Shown here piece after piece: positions 16,743-24,584 of a DNA stretch of 64,000 nt. The DNA is from Marilutibacter spongiae (lineage in GTDB: Bacteria; Pseudomonadota; Gammaproteobacteria; Xanthomonadales; Xanthomonadaceae). The stretch lies in contig NZ_JACHTF010000013.1 in the NCBI RefSeq assembly GCF_014145325.1, positions 1 through 64,000 of the forward strand. The letters run 5' to 3'. Every line of letters begins with the position of its first letter. Positions within the stretch are counted from its first letter, which is position 1. The translations under genes and the position numbers were made by a program. The notes under the pieces are model-generated. The model was not told where the DNA came from. It saw only the letters and a list, made by a program, of their open reading frames with translations, and made no database searches.

Positions 16743-17414
16743 ATGCAAGCGCAGTCGATCGAGTTCAATCCGGTACTGATCGTGGAGGACGATGCGGCGA
16801 CGCGCACTCGCCTGCTCCGGCTGATGCGCGATCTGGCCGGGGCGGCGGCACGCATCGATGCTGTGGCCGGGATGGTCGAGGCGCGCGAACACCTGCAGCG
16901 CCAACCATGTGCGCTGGCGCTGGTCGACGTGAACCTGCCCGACGGGAATGGCATCGACCTGGTCGCGTGGATTACCCGTCGTCTGGACGGCCCCTCGTCG
17001 GTGATCGTCTCGGCGTTCGCCGCGGAGGACACGATCCTGGCGGCGGTGCGGGCGGGAGCGATCGGCTACCTGCTCAAGGATCGCGACGACGAAGAGCTGA
17101 AGTCATCGCTCGAGAGTCTGCGGCGCGGCGGCGCGCCGATCGATCCACTGATCGCGCGGCGCATACTCGCGCTGGTGCCGCCGGCGCCCATGGACGCGAC
17201 GCCGTCGCCCGAATCCGCGCCGCCGCTGTCTGGACGCGAACACGAGATCCTGCGCCTCGTGGCCCGGGGCTTCAGCAACCGCGAGATCGCCGACCTGCTG
17301 GCTTTGTCCCGACTCACCATCGAATGCCATACCAAGAACATCTACCGCAAGCTTTCCGTGGGCTCGCGCACCTCGGCGGTGTTCGAGGCGCGCGCGCTGG
17401 GTCTACTCGACTGA
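16743..17414 (+). CDS. NarL/FixJ-type response regulator
   Basis: The 223-residue regulator has a receiver domain (pocket LIVEDDAAT; acceptor D62 in LALVDVNLPDGNG; IVSAFAAED; Lys in GYLLKDRDDEE) and a LuxR-type helix-turn-helix at about 160-205 (LSGREHEILRLVARGFSNREIADLLALSRLTIECHTKNIYRKL). It is followed directly by a sensor kinase of the matching class, so the two form a two-component pair. Downstream genes in the same direction (MACPF protein, trimeric autotransporter) are candidate targets. Confidence 0.93.
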   Translation: MQAQSIEFNPVLIVEDDAATRTRLLRLMRDLAGAAARIDAVAGMVEAREHLQRQPCALALVDVNLPDGNGIDLVAWITRRLDGPSSVIVSAFAAEDTILAAVRAGAIGYLLKDRDDEELKSSLESLRRGGAPIDPLIARRILALVPPAPMDATPSPESAPPLSGREHEILRLVARGFSNREIADLLALSRLTIECHTKNIYRKLSVGSRTSAVFEARALGLLD

Positions 17415-17467
17415 ACCCGGCACGCGCCGTCGCTGCGCGACGCCAGTGTCGCCGATGGTGCCGGCTC

Positions 17468-19270
17468 GTGATCGCATTGCTGGTTCTTGCCACGGCCGGC
17501 GTCGCGGCGGGAGCGGAGCCAGGGGTGACCGTGCTCGATCGTGGCGAGGCTGCGCGCTCGACCTGGCACGCCGAGGTGCCGCCGGCCTCCGGGTGGGTCC
17601 AGGTGACGTTGATGGACCTGTGGCAGGAGCGCTGGCCCCGCCATGACGGGGTGGTCTGGTATCGCCTGCACTGGCACCAGGACGATCCGCTCCGGCCGAC
17701 CGCGCTGCTTGCCGACTACATGAGCATGAGTGGCGCGGTCTACGTCAACGGGCAGGCGGTGGCGCGCGATCCCAGCCTCGTGGAACCACTGTCGCGCACC
17801 TGGCATTCCCCGCACTATGCGCTGCTCCCGCCGGCGCTGCTGCGCGCGGGCGAGAACACCGTGTGGCTGCGGGTTTCCGGCATGGCCGCCTACCAACCCG
17901 GTGCGGGCGCGGTACGCGTAGGCGATCCGCACGCGCTGCAGCAGCGCTACCTCGGCGAACGGTTCCAGCGCTACGACATCAAGCTCATCAACCTGGCGAT
18001 GGCGGTGGTCCTGGGGGGCGTATTCCTGCTGGTGTGGTTGTTGCGCACCAAGGACAGCGTCTATGGCTGGTTCGCGTTGACCGAACTGGCAGGCGCCCTG
18101 TATGGCTACAACCACATCGCCATCACGACCTGGCCCTTGCCGGGCACCGACGCCTGGCAGGCATTCAATGCCGCGTTCTACGTGGTCGCGGCGGCCTCGT
18201 ATGCCCTGTTCCTGCTCCGGTACTGCGAGCGCCACCATCGGCGAACCGAGCGTGCGCTGGGCGTGCTCGCGGCGGCGGCACTGCTCTCGGCGGCATTGGC
18301 GCCCGCCTGGATGGGGCACCATCGCAACCTGTGGTTCGCCGCCGGTGGCCTGTGCTACTACGCCGCCATTGCCTGGTTCCTGCTGCAGGCCTGGCGCAGC
18401 AAGCGACCCGACGCCCTTGTACTGGCCGCTTGCCTGTTGCTGCCGGTGCTGGTGTCGTTCCACGATTTCGCGCTCTTCTTTGGCTGGGTGGAGGGCACCA
18501 CCTATTGGCTCAGCCTGACCTCGGTGTTGACCCTGGTGGGCATCGGATTCGTGCTTTCCTACCGTTTCGTGACCGCGATGCGGCGCGTGGAAGGCTTCAA
18601 CCGGGAGCTCAGGCGCGAGGTCGATGCGGCCACCGGCGAGCTGGCCGCGACGCTGTCGCGGCAGCATGCGCTGGAGCTCGCGCACGGTCGGGCGGGAGAA
18701 CGCCTGCAATTGGTGCGCGACCTGCACGATGGCTTTGGCGGCACCCTGGTCGCGACGATCGCGCAACTGGAGGCGGCGCCCGAGGAGACTCCGAAGCACC
18801 GGCTCGTCGCGATACTGCGTGACCTGCGCGACGACCTCCGCCTGGTGATCGACAGTACCGCGCGCGAACATGCGGACCTGCTCGCGCAGGTGGCCCCCTT
18901 GCGACATCGCCTCGCCCGCCTGACGGAGAACGCCGGCGTCGACCTTCGCTGGCACTTGCTGGACCTGGAGGGAGTCGAGCTGGACAGTGCCCGTACCCTC
19001 GACCTGCTGCGGCTCTTGCAGGAGGCCCTGGCCAATGCCCTCAGGCACAGTGGCGCGCGCCGGGTCGACGTCAGGTTGAGACGGGTCGGCGCGATGTTGC
19101 AGGTCAGCATCGAGGACGATGGCCGCGGCCTCGGCGGGACCGCCCTCCCCGGCAGCGGCGCTGGCATGGCCAGCATGCGCCTGCGCGCGCAGCGCCTCGG
19201 TGGCGCGCTGCACATCGTGTCGGGGCAGGCAGGCACGGCGCTGCACGTGCGCGTGCCCGTCCCGGCCTGA
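17468..19270 (+). CDS. 7TM sensor histidine kinase (7TMR-DISM-like, HisKA_3/NarX class)
   Basis: This membrane sensor pairs with the preceding regulator. Order of parts: hydrophobic N-terminal signal, a ~170-residue extracytoplasmic beta domain (VVWYRLHW; YMSMSGAVYVNGQAVARD; NTVWLRVSG) like those ahead of 7TM-DISM modules, about seven membrane segments (residues ~175-380), a short coiled coil, the HisKA_3 box LQLVRDLHDGFGGTL (H420) and a HATPase with N523 (EALANALRHSG) and EDDGRGL. GTG 17468 gives 600 residues. A rare CTG at 17411 overlapping the regulator's stop (CTGA) would add a basic n-region and make a better signal peptide, so the true start is uncertain. Confidence 0.88.
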   Translation: MIALLVLATAGVAAGAEPGVTVLDRGEAARSTWHAEVPPASGWVQVTLMDLWQERWPRHDGVVWYRLHWHQDDPLRPTALLADYMSMSGAVYVNGQAVARDPSLVEPLSRTWHSPHYALLPPALLRAGENTVWLRVSGMAAYQPGAGAVRVGDPHALQQRYLGERFQRYDIKLINLAMAVVLGGVFLLVWLLRTKDSVYGWFALTELAGALYGYNHIAITTWPLPGTDAWQAFNAAFYVVAAASYALFLLRYCERHHRRTERALGVLAAAALLSAALAPAWMGHHRNLWFAAGGLCYYAAIAWFLLQAWRSKRPDALVLAACLLLPVLVSFHDFALFFGWVEGTTYWLSLTSVLTLVGIGFVLSYRFVTAMRRVEGFNRELRREVDAATGELAATLSRQHALELAHGRAGERLQLVRDLHDGFGGTLVATIAQLEAAPEETPKHRLVAILRDLRDDLRLVIDSTAREHADLLAQVAPLRHRLARLTENAGVDLRWHLLDLEGVELDSARTLDLLRLLQEALANALRHSGARRVDVRLRRVGAMLQVSIEDDGRGLGGTALPGSGAGMASMRLRAQRLGGALHIVSGQAGTALHVRVPVPA

Positions 19271-19397
19271 GCCGCGCGCGTCGCTACCCGGTTTCGGGGA
19301 TGTCGCGGCCATCGGTGCCGACGCATCGTGGGTGGGTGATCACGCGCGCGCACGGCACGCGTTGGGTCTTGTGTCCCCATGCAGGAAGGAGCTTGCA

Positions 19398-22300
19398 ATG
19401 TCTGCCAACAAGGTGCCGCCCCCCTCCAGCGCGAACCAGGACCTCTCAAGCGACCTGGAGGAGCTCAAGTCGTTCCTCGCCTCGCGTCTGGTCGGCCCTT
19501 TCTTCGGCCTGCTGATATCGCAGCAGGTGGATTCACTGGACGCATTCGCCGCGTTGATCAAGGTGTCCGACCTGAAGGCTTCCTTGCGAGAGGCCTTCAA
19601 GCGGACCGTCGTGGACCCTACCCCCGACCCGTCACCCGGCAAGGACGACGCATCGGGATCGCAGATCCCCAGCGAGGGAAAGGCGCGCCCGGCGCCTTCC
19701 AGGAAGACGGCGCGGGCCGAGGCGGTCGTGGAGGACGCCGCACTGCCGGCCGGCTACCGGGCCGCGCTTGCTGCGTTCGACGCACTTGACGGCGACGCTA
19801 TCGATGGAGACGTCAAGGCGTTCCGCAAGGCGCGCGAGCCGGCTTCGGCGCCTCTGCAGCGGCAGCGCTACGAGGCCACGACGGAACTCAAGGAGTATCT
19901 GTCCCAAGAGGGCTTGCCCTCGGCCAGCGTGCCCATGTTCGAGGAGCATGGCGTCTACTCGGTCCAGTCCCTGCAGGATCTGTGCGGCGATCCCGGGCGC
20001 CGGGATGCCCTGGAGGCCGACCTGCGCAAGGGCGCCGTGATCGACGGACGCAGCTTTCCCGGTTCCGATAGCGCCGCCAACCTGCTCAAGAAGCTTTCCG
20101 CCGACGACGTGGCGGCGCGCTCGAAGCCGTCGATCCAGGCCGACAGCGTCATGTCCGAGCAGGCGCAGGCGCGCCGCAAGCGGGTAGAAGAGGCGATCGC
20201 CAAGGTCGAGGAGCTTCGCGCTGCCTGTGCCGCCGATGCCAGCGCCGACATGGCGACGCTGAAGAAGCGCGCCGAAGCAGAGCTGGGCGCGATGCTCGAG
20301 CGTGCCGGGGTGGACGGTGCATTGGCGCGATTGGAAAAGGGTGCCTTCGCCACCCGGGGGACGTTGACCGACACGCTGGCCGACATCGGCAGGGACCTCG
20401 GCGAGGCCGTGGGCAAGGACGTGCTGGCCGCGCAGCGCAAGGAGGCGTCGCTGTCGAACGACGCGCTCGTCGAGTACAACGATCTGCGTCGCGGCGTCTT
20501 GCTCAGCGTGGCCGGCGTGCGCGATGCCTGCGGCCCGGAGCTGGTGGACGTGGCCGCGAGCGTGAGCTACAGCAACGAAGGCTATCGCGAGAGTATCGCG
20601 CAGTTCGAGAGCGAATCCGCCTACCAGTACGCGGAGAAGACGGTCGAACGGTCGTCCTCGGCATTCTCCACCTCCGAACGCGCCAGTGGAGGCGGTATCG
20701 GCCAGGCCGGGCTGTTCGCGCTGAGCATGGCCGGCTCCCATGCGCGCGCCCGGTACGCACAGAAGGAGTCCACCACGGCTGGGCGGCGTAGCCAGGCCAA
20801 CAAATTCGCGGTGCGGAAGATCGAACTCACCTGCGCGCGCGTGCGCTTGCCGTCCGTTGGGGCTCGGCTGACGCGCGCCGCCACCGTCGCGGTGGCACGC
20901 ATCGCCGCCGAAGCCGACGAGCAACGGGCGCAGGCGCTCGCCCGGGGGTTCATCGAGGAATTCGGCAGCCACCTGTTCCGGGAAACCAGGCTGGGAGGCT
21001 GTTACAAGACCGTGGTAAAGGCCGAGGCGCTCGCCGAAGACGGTATCGGGGTGTTGTCCCGGGCGGCGAGCCTGGCGACGGGCTGGAAAGCATCCGGCGC
21101 GGCCACCTACGTGGGCCTCAACTTCATGGGCAGTGCTGCGACGGCCAACGAGGGCGAGAAGGCGGAGGCCGAGGGCTTCAGCAAGGACGAGCGGAAGCAG
21201 CTCAAGTCAGTGCGCGTCGACATAAGCTCGCACGCCGTGGGCGGCCTGCCGGGGCTCCCTGCGGACCTGTGGAAGCACAGCCTGGGCAAGAACCATGGGT
21301 GGAGGGTCGTCGACCGGCTGCGCCCCGTCGGCGTGTGGACGCTGCTGGCCGATGCGATCGTCGACGGCTTGAGCGATGCGCAGAAGGACCGTGTGGCCCG
21401 GCTGCTGGAACGCAGTTGGGTACGCGACTTCTTCCTGCCCGAACTGTTGGCGCTGGATCCGGAACTCGCGCAGCACGATGCGTTGGCGCATGCCGATTCC
21501 GTGGAGGGACTGGTGGCGGCGGTCGAGCTGTTGATGCGTCCACCGCCGCTGCACGTGTGCTGTTTCCGCAAGACCTTCGACGCCAGCAGGACCCGGCGTG
21601 CCGCGCTGGAGCTTCCCGAACATTACAAGATCCTCTCCGGCGGCGTACGCACGCTGCAGACGGTGGAAGGGAATTTCGTCGTCTCCAGCTACCCAAGCTA
21701 CGACCCGACGCTGGCACGCTGGGCCTGGCACGCGGAGATGCGCGACATCAAGTTCGCCTCGAGCGAGGAGCACGAAATCACGGTCGTCGCAGTGTACGAC
21801 CCCGAAGACGAGTGGGACGTCCGCCTGTTCGGTCGTCGGACCCAGGGCACGGCCACGTCCCAATCGCTGCATGTGGACGTGGAGACCGGGTACCTGGTGA
21901 CCGGCGGCGGCGGCCAGATCGACCGCTTTGGTTGGGCCGTGCTGACGCAGTGCGGGTTCGACCTTGCGTCCGATGTCCAGGCCAGGGCCATGCCCGGCCC
22001 TGGCTTTCGCGTGGCCTCGCGCAGTTGCCTGAAGGAATCCGAGCACGTGCTGACGGGGATTGCCATTGGCCTGCGACCGCGCAACGGTACCCGCCTGGCG
22101 CCCCTCTACCTCCACCAGACGGCGAAGGCCTGCGCGCATCCGGACGTGCACCTGGCGCGGCCCGATCGCCACGAGCGATTCCTCGGCGGTGGCGTCCGAT
22201 TGCATCCGGACGTCGACAACTTCCTGCTGGGTTCATCTCCGGTCTTCGACGACGCGTCCGGTGTGTCCGGCTGGCGGGCCGCGTCCAAGGACCACGAGCA

Positions 22301-22547
22301 CGGCGCTCCCGCCAGCATGACGGTGACCCTGGTCGGCGTGGCCAACGCCGACGTCCTCCTCCACGTACCCAAGGGCGCAGCCGTGGTGCGCGAGGACCCG
22401 GCCCAGGTGTGCCTGGCGTGTGGTCATGTGGGGCCTTGGACCGAAGTGCCGGTTGGCGTGACGATCCCGATCTCCATCGGCAAGGCCCAGGCCGAATATC
22501 TTTTCTGTTGCGCCGCTTGCCGGACGGTCATGCGGAAAGGCGCGTAG
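19398..22547 (+). CDS. MACPF-domain protein with three beta-prism-like C-terminal repeats and a terminal CxxC pair
   Basis: The 1049-residue protein has the MACPF signature FIEEFGSHLFRETRLGGCY (518-536, the 'GTH...lGG' motif) inside a domain of roughly 395-655. That domain starts LLSVAGVRDACG, has two Gly/Ala/Ser-rich stretches where membrane-inserting helices normally lie (~425-450 and ~545-585), and closes with SSHAVGGLPG and RPVGVWTLLAD. The N-terminal 395 residues are mostly helical and charged, with no signal peptide. Three related modules begin near 745, 832 and 928 (sGGGv..., later W-x-A-x-x-KD), resembling the beta-prism after Plu-MACPF. The C-terminus has C1005-x2-C1008 and C1038-x2-C1041. 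MACPF proteins form pores or attach to membranes; the target here is unknown. Start has an aaggagc-like ribosome site. Confidence 0.85.
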   Translation: MSANKVPPPSSANQDLSSDLEELKSFLASRLVGPFFGLLISQQVDSLDAFAALIKVSDLKASLREAFKRTVVDPTPDPSPGKDDASGSQIPSEGKARPAPSRKTARAEAVVEDAALPAGYRAALAAFDALDGDAIDGDVKAFRKAREPASAPLQRQRYEATTELKEYLSQEGLPSASVPMFEEHGVYSVQSLQDLCGDPGRRDALEADLRKGAVIDGRSFPGSDSAANLLKKLSADDVAARSKPSIQADSVMSEQAQARRKRVEEAIAKVEELRAACAADASADMATLKKRAEAELGAMLERAGVDGALARLEKGAFATRGTLTDTLADIGRDLGEAVGKDVLAAQRKEASLSNDALVEYNDLRRGVLLSVAGVRDACGPELVDVAASVSYSNEGYRESIAQFESESAYQYAEKTVERSSSAFSTSERASGGGIGQAGLFALSMAGSHARARYAQKESTTAGRRSQANKFAVRKIELTCARVRLPSVGARLTRAATVAVARIAAEADEQRAQALARGFIEEFGSHLFRETRLGGCYKTVVKAEALAEDGIGVLSRAASLATGWKASGAATYVGLNFMGSAATANEGEKAEAEGFSKDERKQLKSVRVDISSHAVGGLPGLPADLWKHSLGKNHGWRVVDRLRPVGVWTLLADAIVDGLSDAQKDRVARLLERSWVRDFFLPELLALDPELAQHDALAHADSVEGLVAAVELLMRPPPLHVCCFRKTFDASRTRRAALELPEHYKILSGGVRTLQTVEGNFVVSSYPSYDPTLARWAWHAEMRDIKFASSEEHEITVVAVYDPEDEWDVRLFGRRTQGTATSQSLHVDVETGYLVTGGGGQIDRFGWAVLTQCGFDLASDVQARAMPGPGFRVASRSCLKESEHVLTGIAIGLRPRNGTRLAPLYLHQTAKACAHPDVHLARPDRHERFLGGGVRLHPDVDNFLLGSSPVFDDASGVSGWRAASKDHEHGAPASMTVTLVGVANADVLLHVPKGAAVVREDPAQVCLACGHVGPWTEVPVGVTIPISIGKAQAEYLFCCAACRTVMRKGA

Positions 22548-22834
22548 CGGCAAGCGAGCAGGCGGTACCCCGGCGGCGATGCGTGTCCCGGAGCGGAGTC
22601 CGGCCGCGACTGGCCATGCGCGCCCTCGTCCCCGGGCGTCCAGCCACTTCGCGAGAACGCGGTCGGATGCGGCATGCCGCGGGCGATGGCTGCATCGGCG
22701 TAGCGGTGCAGGGGCCTGGCGCTACCTGATTTCGGCGATGCGGGCCGCCCCGCTGGCGCGTAACGTCCCGGCATTCCGCTTGGGGGGATCAACCTTTGGA
22801 ACCTCTCGGCGTCGGTCACGAGCGAGGGATCTCC

Positions 22835-24547
22835 ATGTCGAAACCATCTGCCCGGGCGCTGTGCCCACTTGCGCTTGCCATCGTCCTGTCGGTGGGCAGC
22901 ATGATCACGCCGGTGGTCGCCGGCACCACCTGCGACTTGCTCGATGCCTCCGGTACCCCGGCGGGCGACGGAGGCGCCGACGCGGGCGACGATACTGACC
23001 AGGCGAACGCATTGGCCTGCGGCCCGGGTGCGGTCGCGACCGGAGCGGGGTCCGCGGCGCTGGGCGACGCCAGCCGGGCGTCGGGCGCGCGTAGCGTGGC
23101 GGTGGGCAGTGATTCGGTGGCCGGTGCCGACGACACGGTCTCGCTGGGTCACGGCGCACGTGACCTCGACGCGCTGGGCGACCCGTTCGGGAGCGATCTC
23201 GATCGCCGTCCGACCCACCTGGCCGACGGCGTCGACGCCACCGATGCGGTCAACCTGCGCCAGCTCAACGCGGCGATGGCCGCAAGCGGATCGCCCTACT
23301 TCGCCATCGGCGCGGCCGCCAGCGACATCGGCACCGCCGACGCGCAAGCCCCTCGCCTGGGATCGATCGCGATCGGCAGTAACGCCATGGCCAATACCAG
23401 CGGGAACAACTACGGCATCGCCATCGGCGCGGCCAGCCAGGCCCAGGGCTACAGCTCGATTGCCATCGGGCCGGTGGCGACCACGACGTCTTCCGCGTTC
23501 GGATCGGTGGCCATTGGCCTGTATGCCGTGGCTGGGGAGAGTGGGGTCGTGTCCTTCGGGCACGCGGCCGGCGATTCGGTCTTTCTGCCCGGGAGTGGCA
23601 CCACCATCACGTTCGACACCGAGCAGACGCGCCGGCTCCTCCACGTGGCGGCTGCCGAAGGCGATACCGACGCGGTCAACCTGTCGCAGCTGCATCCGCT
23701 GGCCGCGGCGCTGGGCGGCGGCGCGAGCTACGCGAGTGGCATTCTCACACCGCCATCCTACGCCATCCAGGGGGCCCGCTACTCCAACGTCGGTGACGCC
23801 TTGGCCGCCGTGGACACCCGCCTTGGCCAGCTGCAGGCGAGTATTGACGACATCGCGACCGCCCCCGGTCCGCAGGGGCCCGAAGGACCGGCAGGACCGG
23901 CAGGACCAGCAGGACCGGCAGGACCCGCCGGCCCGGGCAGCGAGCTCGCGGTCGAATACGACGGCAGCGACGCCGGATCGATCACCTTGGAGGGCGTCGG
24001 AGGCACGGTGATCTCCAATGTCGCAGACGGCACCGCGGCACGCGATGCCGTGAACAAGGGACAGATGGATGCCGCCGATGCCGGAGTGCTGGCCTCCGCG
24101 GGCAACTATACGAACGCGCGGGAAGCCGCGATACGCGACGACATGGCCGCCGGCGATGCGGCCACGTTGCAGGTGGCGCAGACCTATGCCCGGTCGGCGG
24201 CCGACGGTGCGCTGCAAGCGGCCAATACCTATACCGACAGCCAGATGGCCGTGCTCAATGATCGTTTCGAAGCGCTGTCCAGCGACGTGGATGCGCGCTT
24301 GCGCGGCCAGGACCGCCGCCTGGACCGGATAGGCGCGATGGGGGGCGCGATGGCGGCAGCCGCGCTGAATACCGCTGGACTGTCGGGCCGCAATCGCATC
24401 GGTGTCGGCGTGGGCTCGCAGGGCGGCGAGAGTGCGTTCGCCATGGGCTACCAGCGCGTGTTCGGTGAGCGTGTGAGCCTCTCGCTTTCGGCCGGCTTTT
24501 CCGGCGACGAAAGCAATGTGTCAGCGGGTGCCGGCTTCAGCTGGTAG
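22835..24547 (+). CDS. Trimeric autotransporter adhesin (YadA-like) with collagen-like segment
   Basis: The 570-residue surface protein has a signal peptide (about 1-30), YadA-head repeats (SVAVGSDSVAG, SIAIGSNAMANTS, SIAIGPVAT, SVAIGLYAVAG), neck/HIM motifs (DATDAVNLRQL, DTDAVNLSQL, ARDAVNKGQM), a 24-residue collagen-like (Gly-x-y)n segment at 345-368 (GPQGPEGPAGPAG...), a coiled-coil stalk and the C-terminal YadA anchor, four beta-strands ending in W. The family trimerises in the outer membrane. It follows the MACPF gene by 287 bp in the same direction, with gagg before the ATG. Short for the family; a compact adhesin or a display stalk. Confidence 0.92.
   Translation: MSKPSARALCPLALAIVLSVGSMITPVVAGTTCDLLDASGTPAGDGGADAGDDTDQANALACGPGAVATGAGSAALGDASRASGARSVAVGSDSVAGADDTVSLGHGARDLDALGDPFGSDLDRRPTHLADGVDATDAVNLRQLNAAMAASGSPYFAIGAAASDIGTADAQAPRLGSIAIGSNAMANTSGNNYGIAIGAASQAQGYSSIAIGPVATTTSSAFGSVAIGLYAVAGESGVVSFGHAAGDSVFLPGSGTTITFDTEQTRRLLHVAAAEGDTDAVNLSQLHPLAAALGGGASYASGILTPPSYAIQGARYSNVGDALAAVDTRLGQLQASIDDIATAPGPQGPEGPAGPAGPAGPAGPAGPGSELAVEYDGSDAGSITLEGVGGTVISNVADGTAARDAVNKGQMDAADAGVLASAGNYTNAREAAIRDDMAAGDAATLQVAQTYARSAADGALQAANTYTDSQMAVLNDRFEALSSDVDARLRGQDRRLDRIGAMGGAMAAAALNTAGLSGRNRIGVGVGSQGGESAFAMGYQRVFGERVSLSLSAGFSGDESNVSAGAGFSW
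23885..23929 (+). repeat. 9-bp tandem repeat coding the collagen-like GPA units
   Basis: Five consecutive 9-mers (ggaccggca, ggaccggca, ggaccagca, ggaccggca, ggacccgcc) encode Gly-Pro-Ala units in the trimeric autotransporter. In-frame 9-bp units can change copy number without breaking the frame. Confidence 0.85.
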
Positions 24548-24584
24548 TGCACGCGATCGGTCCGGCTGATTGAGCGCCGCGGCG

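Noticed and set aside
19398-22547. MACPF protein as part of an anti-phage defence island
   Set aside because: No nuclease, cyclase, STAND or toxin-antitoxin gene nearby; neighbours are sensory and surface proteins.
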